This document shows positions 12,668-24,469 of a stretch of DNA of 64,000 nucleotides, in pieces. Numbering within the stretch: position 1 is the stretch's first letter; each line of letters begins with the position of its first letter. The DNA is from Megaleporinus macrocephalus (lineage: Eukaryota; Chordata; Actinopteri; Characiformes; Anostomidae): positions 17,425,024 through 17,489,023 of the forward strand of contig CM038716.1 of the NCBI GenBank assembly GCA_021613375.1. The letters run 5' to 3'. A program made the position numbers and the translations under genes. The notes beneath the pieces were generated by a model. The model ran no database searches and had not been told where the DNA came from. It saw nothing but the letters and a program-made list of their open reading frames with translations.

Positions 12668-13035
12668 TAGTAAGTCTTGATATTACAGTTAAATTATATT
12701 CAGACACAGACCAATTACAAGAGGTGTAATTAAAAGAAAACCAACAGATGATGATGTACCAGCTAAATTAAACAGCCGTAACCCTGTGAGCATCTTTAAA
12801 AGGCACACACATGAGTTTAATAAAACACTTTGTTTTAAATTAAATATGTAGGCTATAATCCAGTGTCCCCCTCCCAGAGTCATTAGAACATTTTAATAAT
12901 TAGTATACTTTTGTGGCATTCTTTACATTGCATAGACAAAATGTTTAATTTGGTATTAAGCCTTGATATTACATATACAAGTTATATTTAGACTTATTCC
13001 AATGATAAGAGGTGTAATTAAAATCAGATCCACAG
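12668..13035 (+). repeat. Two direct copies of an 80-bp AT-rich segment
   Basis: Positions 12668-12745 and 12955-13035 share 'cttgatattaca' at the start, 'caat.a.aagaggtgtaatta' in the middle, and 'a.cca.cagat' at the end, with substitutions and small gaps. They are about 287 bp apart in the same orientation. The second copy is followed at 13040-13095 by an 'aagcacttt...gctacataaat' motif of the kind seen at the 3' ends of fish LINEs. Confidence 0.55.
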
Positions 13036-13099
13036 ATACTGTTGTTTGTAAAGCACTTTGTGTATAAAAGGTGCTACATAAATAACTTTGCCTTGCCAA

Positions 13100-16000
13100 C
13101 ACTGAAAAAAGCAACACCTACAGCTGTATCTGTACAAACCTCCTAAAAACACTTTATAGCTTTTAAAAAATTTTAAAGGTTTTTTATTAGTCAATTCATC
13201 ATGACATTTAACAACAATAACTTTAAACATTAAGGCGACTAACTCTTACTGAAATATTAGTTAGATATTCTTTTGACATAAAGCGTTATAAACTTTAAAA
13301 AGCAGGCTACTGCTTTGTTAGTGGTTTTGTATTTGTTTCTGAAATTTTGCTGTGTGAGCTAAATCTTGTAAATCCAGTAAGCGCATACAGTGACTGCATT
13401 CTGTAAATGTTTCTATAATAAGTAAAGAATGTACTCTATAATTAAGTCAGCACAATATTGTGGCTTTTGCTGTAAATCTACAGAGTTTTCACAAAAATGT
13501 CCATGCAATTAGTGGACAGATAATTACCATAATGCATATTAAAACTCTGTGAGTGTTCAAAATCAACATGTTGATTTATAGAGTCTAAAAACTAAACATT
13601 TGTGGAGAACAGATAAAAAAGCAACTACACAAGCTCTCCACTATATCTTTCTGTAAGAACACAAACACCAATAAGAACTACACTGCATGAATGAAACACT
13701 CCCAAAGAAGAGCTGTTCATTTTAAATTGTATTATCAAAAATCTTCCTTATTCAGGCCCATCTTTTTTAGTGTTTAGCTCTTAAATTTCAAATGTATAGA
13801 TTTATGTGCTTACAAATGAAAAATAATAAACTGAGCCTGTACAGTTAGTTATACAAGAGCCTTCGTTGACGATATGATTAGTACAGTGGCTGCTCCAGAA
13901 GAGATAGTAGGTATGAAGAGAGGCGCTGCTGATTTTAGATCATATCATTTGGTCCTGGGTGTTCATCTTCTTTAGAAAAGCTGTGACATTTATGGCAGGA
14001 AGGAGGCCTTCCAAGGGTTTGAGGGCATGGCGGAGTGTGTGTGTGTGCGAGTTAGCTTAAGGTTGGGACTGCTCCACTGGGAATTGGTACACAGCTTCGG
14101 AGCCAGCAGCATCCCCAACTGCTGCCCCGAGATACAGCCGCCAAAAGACAGCACTCATTATCCAAAGACAAAGCCTGCGTCCCTCACACCGCACTCACCA
14201 CTCGATCACCCGACAACCGCAGCAGAAAAGCACGACTCATGCCACCAGCTCACGTCTGTCATTAAGGAGTTAGATTGAGAACTTTCCTCCAAGCTGATCT
14301 TCTAAAAGCGCCACAGTGGTGTGATTCAGCTTCTGTTAGTGCACTAAGCTGATACGGCACTCTAGACCCCTAAAAATGAAAAGGTTCTTTGGACTGATCA
14401 GTGAAGAACACCTTTCGTTCCCAAAACAAACTTTTTCAATGGACTATTTCTAAACAGAGGATATTTTATATGTTATTGGTAATTTCATGTAATATCTTCT
14501 CAGCAAAACTTTTTAAATGCTTTTTTTCACTACAATACCCAGAATGCATACATCTTACACTCAAAGTGCAAAATACAGAGGGTCCTGTGGGGTCCAATTA
14601 CTTTTTGGAGTGGTCAGAGAAAATAAACGTATTTTGACACACTGCTGTCACTGTTTAGCTACATCACCCACAATTAGCAAGCTTCTATCTTTCTTCCATA
14701 ACTAGAACTGCAGAGCTGTTTTTAATGGTGTTGATCAGTGCTTAATTTGTAAAACATCAGGTAATGGAACACTAAAGGTGGGGTGATCCAGCAAGTGGCA
14801 GTGAGGTCAAAGGTCCTGGAACGCATAGACACAACAGTGCTTCAAGTGTCCATCTAACATAGTAGCATTCTATACAATAAAATAATCCTAGCTTTAATAA
14901 ATGCAGTAAGGAGCTGCAACCATAAAATCTTAGAGATGCCACAGGACGAATAGCTTTTGGTGTCCTACAAAAAGAAGACGTCAAAGAGGTGGTGGATTCA
15001 CATAAATAAGTTCTGGAACACAGGTACCTGAAATATGAGAGGTGAAATGCTTTAAAAAAAAAAAAAAGCAACAACACATTTGTAAATCTGAAGACAATTT
15101 CCCAAGATTTTGGCAGGAAGAGTAAACTATTACCTATTAACTATTACCTATTTCTCTAGATGAAGACAAAAAAGGAAACATGCAAGAACTCAGTTAATGT
15201 GTGGACCAATTGTCTAGAAGAAGAGCAGGTAAACTAAACATTTAGTTGACTTCGAAGCTTAGAAGTTAGCATCAGCGCTGCTGTGGCAAGTAAGCAGCCA
15301 GCCAATGCTGGATTAGCCAGCCCTGAATACTAGGGGAGTATTTCACACACTGCTTACACACATTGGGCAAAAAGAAATCTTTACTGCTAACATATCCACC
15401 AACGTAGAGGCTAATAAATACAGACATGATACTCAGCTTTCTGGTAGTAATGTTAACTATCTTGCTTTCTTATCTTAGAGTGCTTGTACTTTATCCAAAT
15501 ATTCTTCCTACCTTCGAGATCAGCGAACGCAGGGTTATCTGGTCTTTAAACTGGACACTTTACTCTCACAGTAACATAAGTATCTACTTACAGCAGATAA
15601 TGATGGCTTCACTCCTTGTTATTCTTTATGTATGAAACCTGCTTTGTAAAACAGATGTGCAAAGAACCATTTTAAATTTTAAGAACCTCCACAGCCAACC
15701 ACCAGTCATTTAGTAATCTTTAAGAGTGAAGACATGGTCTACAGTAAGTCTATTTCTACTGTGCAGTTTCTGCATGACTACACCTTTAAGATGTAAAGCC
15801 AGACTGATTTGACGTGAAACATGTTCGTCTAGAAAAGTGTACAAATCAGAATTGTTCAGAGTGGTGAAAATTAGACATCCAAAATGTTTAATGCATCTAA
15901 AAGCTCTTTCACAGAAGGTTACCGTCACTAATACACCAAGTACTAATCGTTTTTATTCAAAATGGTTTACTAACCTTGTTTATTGGTGTGATTTACCCTT

Positions 16001-17830
16001 TAGTGCCAAGTTAGCCTTTTCTCAATGTCTACAGCTTAAGAGTGCAGGAGGCCTGTTATTGCCTAGTGCTGTCGATGTGGTTATTGACATTAAGCACAAG
16101 CATGACATATGGCCTACTACCCTGTTTGGGAACGTACATGGAAATTACAATTATATTTCCAGGCAGATGCTAGCAGACCACATGGCAGATTATATCCTCA
16201 AAGGCGGAGGTTTTGGTTCAGTGTGGTAGCGTGGACTGTAGACAAATAGGAACAATGAATAACGAGAACAGCCGATACCACATTTTCTGTGTATTTTCAG
16301 CACATTTCAGCAAACTGTTTTTCAGTCATATTGTCGTGCTTACCACAGAAAAAGAGCTAATTCTGTTCAAAGCACATTGGTAAGAGGAAGCTGCAAACAG
16401 GGGACAGACAGTGAAGGTTCATGTGCCCTTATGTCACATTGTCTCGATCACCAGTTTCAACAGTTGACAGCTGGTGTGTTTTCAGTTCACTTTCACCCAT
16501 GAAATTAGCTATTTACATCTGAAGAGACCTCATCTGTTTCTATACACACAATATTTCACACGAGACGTATGTAATGGCCAAATAACACTTTGAACAGAAT
16601 ATTTATTGTATTATTATTGTATTTAATATAGAGTCTGTGATTTCATGGCTAGGTATGTAAACACTGAATGAGCACATTAAATGGAAACTCCCAAACATGA
16701 GGGTATGAAGAGAAAAAAAGATACGCACAGGAGTTTCCCTTAGAGTGAAAAATGCCATATCTCTGGCAACAGATGTGCAGAGATGAAAAGGTTAAAAGGT
16801 TAAAAGGCAGAGCCTTAACTGCACACAGGGAAACTTCTGTAAGGCGGGTGAACTGAAACTTGTTAAGATGAGCACACCATAGAGGGAAGCTCAGAAAGGT
16901 CCTGACCTCGAGGTCAGATGATCTGTGTTCAGTGTGTATGAGTGAAAATGTTTTAGAAACCCCACTGACGCTGTGTACTTGTGTGGCTTCCCTCTTGGTC
17001 GCTGGTTCCCTGTCTGCAAGGGAAGCGGGACAGTGCCAGCGTACTCAGTTTTATGAGCTGGTCTCGACCAAACTCACCACATTCCCACCATCCCTCAGCT
17101 GGGGGACGTGACTCTGGCCATGCTGCAGAGGAAGCCAAACCGCAGAGAGCATACGGCCCCACACACACACGCGCACACACACGAAAACACAGAAGTTGTA
17201 TCTGAGAAATTGACTGACACACAGTATACGGTAACTAATTTCACAATTAGCTTTAAATTGCCTTCAGGTGGTTGATTACTTACCTACAGGTGGTCGATTA
17301 GACCAACTGATTCATGCTCAGCTCACAAATTATGTTTTGTTTTATAACAACTGTTGCCAGGTTGAATGAATAAAAAAAATTGATTCCCCCTAATGGAAAA
17401 CTGTAACAATGTTTGTTTATGTCACTACATACAGTGCTTCGCTACTGACCTGGACTATGTACTTCAAGCTCGCTGAAACACATTCCATAAATGTTACTGA
17501 AGAAAAGAATCGCAGAGTGCACAAACGCACGCAGAAGCAGAAATAGCATTTCGCATGACAATTGAGAAAATACTGGAGTCAAAATGTAAATATTTTCAAA
17601 AAACTGAGTTATGTGCTACAGTTTTTCATTAGATTTCATGGAATATAAATTAAAATTCTATAAAGCTTGTCATGATCCAACATTACTTACATTTTATTCT
17701 AATTCTCACACACACTCACACACAGTACTATTAGCAAAGGACTATGGCACCTGAGAAAACTACATTTAAAAATCTAGTTATTTATTTAGTAAGCATCTAT
17801 TTGCTATATAAAGTTAAATTTATAAAGGTT
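13100..17830. other. Stretch with no gene recognised
   Basis: AT-rich unique sequence. The frame at 15837-16229 on the plus strand (130 codons) has balanced composition but no domain I recognise. The segment 16030-16190 is unusually free of low-complexity sequence and could be conserved non-coding DNA, which cannot be tested here. A short 'aggttaaa' tandem occurs near 16790. No transposon ends were found. Confidence 0.35.
14529..14547 (+). promoter_or_regulatory. ZNF143/Staf-like motif
   Basis: The sequence ACTACAATACCCAGAATGC matches the widely conserved ACTACAACTCCCAGAATGC element with two mismatches. That motif binds ZNF143 at promoters and chromatin loop anchors. It is a single site in otherwise plain sequence, so function is uncertain. 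Confidence 0.35.
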
Positions 17831-17833
17831 TTT

Positions 17834-18329
17834 TTACATACTGGACACCTACACATTGCACCTACAGGAGCTTTTATGACATCCCATTCTAACTTCACAG
17901 GCAGTAATATAGAGTTAATCCCTCCTTTGCAGCTAGAACAGCTTCCACTCTTCTGGAAAGCTTCCTATAGGTCTATAGGAATTCTTGTCCGTTCATACAG
18001 AAGAGCATTTGTGAGGTCAGACACTGTTGTTAAATGAGAGGGCTCGCAATCTCCCATTCTAGTTAGTTCCCATGGTGTTTGATGGGGCTGAGGTCAAGGT
18101 CTTGCCCCTCCACAGCAAATTCACCCAACCGGCCATTATGGACCTTGCTTTGTGCACTAGGACACACAGTCATGCTGGAACATAAGGCCTTTGCCACACT
18201 GTTTCCACAAAATTGGAAGCGTACAATTGATTTTTTACAACTGTGGCAACAGAACTAAATGAAACACTTACAAAAGTAAATGAATTCAGTGATTAAGAGG
18301 TGTGTCCTACTATTTTTGCCCATATAGTG
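17834..18329 (-). mobile_element. Tc1-like element, internally deleted copy
   Basis: Both ends match a Tc1-like family in which the minus strand encodes the transposase. The left part carries the C-terminal half of the coding region, including segments corresponding to the 'NALLEEW' region and, near 18140-18190, 'HDCAPVHKAR'. At about 18230 the sequence jumps to the 5' end of the element and finishes with 'attaagaggtgtgtcc' and a terminal repeat ending 'ccatatagtg'. The N-terminal DNA-binding half is gone. It belongs to the same family as the longer copy at 48.23 kb. It cannot encode a protein. Confidence 0.75.
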
Positions 18330-18422
18330 GAGATTAACTACCATTTTTGAAAAAAGACATTCTTCTTCATTTCTATTGTGTTTATATTTTCAAATTATAT
18401 ATGATTTGTTTACAAAAAGGCA

Positions 18423-18452
18423 TACACACACACACACACACATATATATGTA

Positions 18453-18520
<68 letters not shown>

Positions 18521-18557
18521 CACAGATCTGTGTGTGTGTGTGTGTGTGTATATATAT
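18423..18557. repeat. Compound (CA)n-(TA)n-(TG)n microsatellite
   Basis: A CA run (about 18423-18441), a TA run (about 18448-18515) and a TG run (about 18530-18549) follow one another, with a further short TA run. CA on one side and TG on the other makes the whole block self-complementary. The open frames reported on both strands are a trivial result of the repeat. Confidence 0.9.
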
Positions 18558-18599
18558 ACACCTGCTGTACTGCCTTTTAGATTCACATTTCTTTCTGTG

Positions 18600-20400
18600 A
18601 TTACTGTGATACATAGTTATATTAAAAGTAGCTGTTGCTTAATGATGGGATGTTTTTTTTCTCTAAATAAATTTTAAAAAATGCAAAAAATGCTGAATCA
18701 CTGCTGTCAGAACAAAACCTTGTCACTCAATATTGTGATTTAAAATAGAATTTGGAATTTAATTTAAATTATCTAAATTTGGCTGGACGTTTCAAAAAAT
18801 TAATTGCACTGCATGTAAACGCTTATGAAAAAGAGAAATCCCTTGGTTTGAAGACTGAAGGATAAAATGAAATGCAAACACTATTTTACATCTCTTGGAA
18901 ATGTAATTAAAGAAAAGTTTAAGTATCAAATTCATTATGTTCCTACAAAGTATAAATCCACACAAGTCAAACTTAAGGAAAAAATAAAACTCAAGTTCAG
19001 TTATTCAAGTATTTTCCCTTTTGAACACATACCTCAGAATGACGAACTCAAACGCCTTCTCGTGTAACTGTGAAAGAAATCTGTCGGAGGAACTCTATGT
19101 AAGCAAACTATATTGAATGCTGAAAGTGTTTGCCAAGCTCATTTGAGTGACCATCTGGCAATGTGACCCTCTGACATATTACTGTAGACTTTCACAGTGA
19201 TGCAGGCATATACCACATTAGCCTGCATGAACAGAATTACTGAAAATAGCCCATTATGGATTTGGTACTTGGAACAAGTTTTAGATTTTATGAATGTCAT
19301 ATTGTTGCGTAACTCCAGAGACGTAAGTGGCTACAAACAAACTCATTATCTATTCTATCGAGCAGCATTTCATCAGGGGTCTTCCGGAGGCAGAGACATT
19401 TGATGAATCACGGACAGTCAGGCCTAAACACTAATCCTGCGGCACAAGGAACAGATAGCTACCTCCACTGTGGATGACTCAGATTATGCAGTTAATAAGC
19501 TCAGCTGGTGAGGCTTCCAGCCTGAGAGGCTCTGCAGCTTCTCTCGCTCGTATGGCATAAGCTCAGCAAAATGAAAATAAAAAAGGACAAAAGTCCATCA
19601 GAGCCTATCCCTCTCTTTCTCTCCCTCTCTTTTACTGTCTTATTATCTGCCAGTGGTGCTGGTCCACGAGAATGACAATAGCTGGGAGAGAACGTGGCAG
19701 TGATATGGCTTTCACATATCAAGAATGGCTTGCGTTTGACCAAAGCCAACTGATGCTCCTTAAATAAACTCTGATTGGTGGCAGATTTATGATATGGAAC
19801 GTCGAGAATGTCAGTGGCTGTCCACCCACAGTTTATGGACCCTATTAGAGGTTTATAATATGAGCTTAAATGATGGTGCATGCTTATCGATACCATCGTT
19901 TTTGGGGCAAAATTCGAAGAATGACTATCAATTTACGCAATCAAGAGTGATGTGAGGAAATAGTATGAATATAAGTGTAATGGAACCGGGTATATTGGCA
20001 TTAGCTCTCTGAGGTTCACTGTTGGATAGTGCAAAGTTATGCAGTGGTCAGACAATAAGCAAACCAGCAGTGGTCACCATCACTACATTAAATCATTCTG
20101 TATTTCTGTCATATCTCTGTTCCCACCTCAATTAACATTTCCTATCTGTACACCCCACGGCTCCTAGGCCAAAACCAAATGTTTTTAAAACCATTTTGAG
20201 AGCTAGTGTCCCTTTTTGACTGACTGAGTTGCTGACTGATACTCAACGCTGAAATGTGTATGCGCAACTACTATCTGAGATAAACAGTAGGTTTTTGCCC
20301 ACATACTCGGAATAATGGCTTGCTGAAGGCACACATTAAACAAATCTTCTGAACTTCAGGATTTTTTATTAGAAACTTTTATTTCTCTGAGTCTCTGAAG
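18600..20400. other. Stretch with no gene recognised
   Basis: AT-rich sequence without recognisable coding or RNA genes. The frame at 19501-19896 on the minus strand crosses a short CT-rich tract and has no known domain. Confidence 0.4.
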
Positions 20401-20410
20401 AACCAACTTG

Positions 20411-20712
20411 AAATGGTATGTTTAAACAGCAACCAAATAAATCCTGCTCATTCTGCTTTTAGGGAACGTAACCAGGCACATCCTACTCATCCTAACTTTA
20501 AGGAACCTAACCAGACAAATCCCACTCAGTCTGCCCCTAAGGAACCTAGTGTGACAAATCCTACCCACTGTGCCTTTACGGAACCTAATGCAAGAAGGAG
20601 TGTTGGAGAGTGGAGAGGATGTAGGGCAGGCAGAGAAATGTGGGCACCATGATAAAAAGCACAGCTCGCAAGTTAGACTCCACTCTTTTCGCTCTCACCA
20701 AAGAGCCATTCA
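20411..20712 (+). repeat. Left inverted copy of a 39-bp-periodic sequence
   Basis: About 302 bp that reappear in reverse orientation at 23127-23382. Within it, 'ggaac.(c)ta' recurs every 39 bp (near 20462, 20501, 20540 and 20578). Read on the plus strand this gives a 79-codon frame (20413-20652) with 13-residue repeats of the form KEPNQTNPTHSAF, and a tail RRSVGEWRGCRAGREMWAP. No homologue is recognised. The reading frame is kept in both copies, but without an identified start context or partner exon this is not evidence enough to call a gene. Confidence 0.7.
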
Positions 20713-21030
20713 AAAGAACTGGGTCATTACAGAAAACAGCATTAATTAAAACATCATGAGTTTAACGAAAAAGGAAAAAAGAAACAAAAATATCAATGCC
20801 CCACTCCAGCCTTCTCTGATTGTAAGAACTATAAACACATGATTGTTTATTTTCTTCAGAATGACAATTACAACACACTATAGGAGTCAAAAATATCATA
20901 ACTAACCAACTATTAAAACAATAATAAAAAAAATCTTTAAGGAACAGCAGCGGACCAACACCAGCCTCACATGGACACCAAATAAATCTGTGAACTGCGC
21001 TGTACCAAGCACAAACTGAAACTTAACCAC

Positions 21031-22381
21031 TGAGTTTACACTACATGGACATGCTGATGTATCCTGGCAATCTTAAGGCCTATTATCAGAGTGACGTAAA
21101 AAGTTTTCTTGTCTAAACGCACCGACAGATCCTAAAATCTAACAACAATCACACACCCTGTAAACTTCTTGGTGCTTTTTTTACGAGCGAGAGTTCGTTA
21201 AAATGTGTTACATGGTGAGACTACGTTAAAAATCGTACTCGGTGTTAAGAGACACAGCACTCTCTGAAGCGTTTCTCCTTTAATGGCACTGAAGTGCTAG
21301 AGCTCCTCGCTAAATCACTGCGAAAAACACAGAAAATAAAGAAATGTTTGTCTTACCAGAACTTAGAAGATCTGCAGCTGAACTCAAGTAGCTTTCAGTC
21401 TGCTTGCGAGGAAATACTGTCTGTGCTCACCGAAAACGTGCTTTAGTTAATTTAGTTGTTGTGTTTGCTCCAGACGTTAATCCGGGATTCATATGTCGAC
21501 TTTTCATATGCTTCGTTGTTAGATGGAGATGAAATTTCTCCAAAATTCTCCGAGGCGTCTCGCTCCTTGTCCAGATAGGCCGCTTGGTTTTGTTTAGCGA
21601 TAGTAAATTGGGCCCGTGCTAACTCCGATAAAGCCGATAATAGCATGGACAGTTCAAGCTAAATTAGTTTAGCTATCTTCCACAGCTTTTTAAACTACTG
21701 CCCTGTTACGAATTACAGTAACGCTAATAACAAGCAAATAAAGAGCGATAAAACGTTAAAGTCAGACGTTAAAACTCGAGTTGAAAGAAGGTAAACAGTC
21801 TCAGACACGTCGGGCAGTTTGGACTGTCTGAACAGTTTGCTCAGGTAGAAAATCCATAGAATTAATGTGAATGCAGTAAAAAATTACAAAATAAATACAT
21901 CTGAGAAATAACACAAACACAAAACACACAACGTTGTCTACTTTTTTATAGCACTGCTAAAACGTTGTCAAAACGTGGTGTTTTTTTACGTTGTCTGAAT
22001 AAAGTTGTCACAAGGTCACTACTATATATTCTTGATTTACAGTATTTTGATTAGTTATTTAAAAAAACTATGGAGTTCTATGCAGATATAATGGAATATA
22101 TTGTCACTGTCCAATTAAAAACATGTATCTGCATTTGTGTTGATTTCTATTTTTCTACATCAATGAAATGCAGCAGCTGTTGTTTACATTGTGGGAAAAT
22201 TTCATGATGAATGGACCAATAGAAATAATCCAAAATAACTCAGACAATTTTTGGCCTCTCTTGTAAAGTTGCCATTTTGGAGCTACCTGTTTTTCATTGG
22301 ACAGCGACGATATGTAGGATTCTAGGATGTTGTAACAACTTACTGACCTTACATCAACGTGCCCATGTAGTGTAAACTCAC
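21031..22381. mobile_element. Candidate DNA transposon with 30-bp inverted termini
   Basis: GAGTTTACACTACATGGACATG at the left (read as two parts: gagtttacactacatgg and acatgctgatgta) is matched in reverse at the right by gagtttacactacatgg followed by gcacgttgatgta. About 27 of 30 bases agree. The bases just outside (taaccact on the left, acaacact on the right) match at five of eight positions, which hints at an 8-bp target duplication. The interior has a 64-codon minus-strand frame at 21452-21646 but no transposase I recognise, so this would be a non-autonomous element of unassigned superfamily. Confidence 0.55.
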
Positions 22382-23030
22382 AACACTGACAACACTGTCA
22401 GATAATGCCACAACTGAGGAATTCAATTTCAGCATTGTGTCAAAGTTGTGTTTGCGGGTCATGGCGGTACTGAGCCTGGACTGTGTGACTTCTGTTGGAA
22501 ACTCTTTTCTCATAAGTGTTATTTAGTAACTGTTCAGCTGAGGATGAGTCTCAGGTGCTGGTACATGTTCAGTAAGTACGCTGAAACAGTTTCACCTCTG
22601 TTTGGGTGGAAACAAACCCAGTCAAGGGGCCAGCCCCAAACTTTACTTTCCTAAAGAGCGAAAGTCAGCAAAAAAAGAGATCAGACGATTCGCAAATGTT
22701 CATCTCAGGCAGACACTTCATTGATTAATGATGTAAAAGTCATCATTTATAACATCAAAAGTCAAAGTAATGGATGTTGAAGCTGCATTGAGGTAGCACA
22801 TTGAACATGAACAGCCAAGGACAATTTTATGCTATTAAATTGTCAAAGAACTTGGAAATTGCTAAGACGAACTGCTTTCGCCCAAAAGGGGCTGGTGCTT
22901 TATGCAAGGGCAGAGAACCTGAATATGCTGGTCTTATCTATCTGGAGCTACACAGTAAGAGAGCTTGCAGCAATTAAAGGGATTCATTATTGACATGTAA
23001 AAATAATTAAAATAAAACAAGAGAAAAGAA

Positions 23031-23487
23031 ACCATGACAGAAAAATAAAAAACTGATATTTCACCAAAATTGTTATTATTGATTGAAGTCCTCTGTCTCC
23101 ACACCAACCTTTTCTACTCTTCTACATGAATGGCTCTTTGGTGAGAGTGAAAAGTCTAACTTGAAAGCTATTCTTTTTATCATGGTGCCCACATTTCTCT
23201 GCCTGCCCTACATCCTCTCCACTCTCCAACACTCCTTCTTGCATTAGGTTCCTTAAAGGCACAGTGAGTAGGATTTGTCACACTAGGTTCCTTAAGGGCA
23301 GACTGAGTAGGATGTGCCTGGTTACGTTCCCTAAAAGCAGAATGAGCAGGATTTGTTTGGTTGCTGTATAAACATACCATCTCAAAACAAACCATGACAG
23401 AAAAAAAAAAAAAAACAAGATTTAAGTGTGACATTTTTACTAAAATTGTTATTATTGAAGACCTCTGTCTCTACATCAAATTCTTCT
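23031..23487 (+). repeat. Direct repeats flanking the right inverted copy
   Basis: Segments 23031-23113 and 23391-23487 both start 'accatgacagaaaaa' and share 'aaaattgttattattga', 'gtcctctgtctc'/'gacctctgtctc' and 'acatcaaa'/'acaccaac'. They lie 360 bp apart and bracket the right copy exactly. This could be a tandem duplication of a unit or two ends of one element. Confidence 0.6.
23127..23382 (-). repeat. Right inverted copy of the 39-bp-periodic sequence
   Basis: Reverse-oriented partner of 20411-20712. The minus-strand frame (23180-23434) has the same 13-residue repeats and the identical tail, but one 39-bp unit fewer. The two copies differ by many substitutions yet share the frame across the periodic block and tail. 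Their separation is about 2.4 kb. Confidence 0.7.
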
Positions 23488-24334
23488 GCATCTTCTCTTA
23501 AATTTCCTACTAACAAATATGCAATTTATTTATACTTTTTGTATATTTTACTGATACTTGAAAATATAAAATAGTCAGTCAGTAAAACTGTTCTCAAAAC
23601 CAAACTTGAAACAATAGGTTAAATAAAGCCATTCCAAAATCTCAAATTCAATGAAATAATGGGTTTCAGGTTTTTCAAGCTCATGTTTGGTTTGTTTATA
23701 TGTCGTAGATCATGTTTTGCACTCCTACCTTCTTTATCCCACGTTCTATCCCTGTCATATATTGTTGTAGTCTGTAGTTTCATTCGGAATAGCTCTTGAG
23801 TCAGAGGAGTGGGTGAATGTGCCCTTGAATAAAACAGGGGATGATGCGCACACGTGCTGGGGTGAAATGAGTGACATGTTAAAGATACTCAGACCACATG
23901 ATGTCCTTTACATTACACAGCTCAGAGGCTATAATGCTAGAAGCTAGAGAATGAGTGTTTTTTACTAATATTTGCTCAGAAGAAAAAACTGTATATTTGC
24001 TTACCCATGATGTGCAGTGCAGCACACTGTTGATGTGTGTGTGCAGCTAAAAATCATCTCAGTTATTAGGCTCATGCTTCTTGGATTTATTCATGTCAAA
24101 GCAGTGGATAAAGCATGTTATAAAACAAATCCACAGAGAACATTTGGGAAGATCAATCAGCCTGTTAAAAGAATCTGAGTAGCTGGTAAAACTTGTACTT
24201 CACAGATTCTGCATGTCTGTGTACATAAATGTTAAAATCCACCTCCACCCTCCACATAATACAATTTATATATATAAGGAGAGACTAAATGTAGCATTGG
24301 CCACATTTTTTTTCAGTCACTCAAGTGTCAATGT

Positions 24335-24338
<4 letters not shown>

Positions 24339-24423
<85 letters not shown>

Positions 24424-24467
24424 TAATATATAAATATAAAATATAATATATAATATAAATATATATT
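24339..24467. repeat. (AT)n microsatellite with degenerate tail
   Basis: About 80 bp of perfect AT dinucleotides followed by roughly 50 bp of imperfect AT-only sequence. Frames of alternating I and Y on both strands are artefacts. Confidence 0.9.
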
Positions 24468-24469
24468 CT

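Noticed and set aside
18347..18677. Overlapping open frames on both strands
   Set aside because: They read through CA, TA and TG dinucleotide repeats; alternating residues show they are artefacts. The same applies to frames at 24213-24520, 29483-29888, 33481-33666 and 61043-61267.
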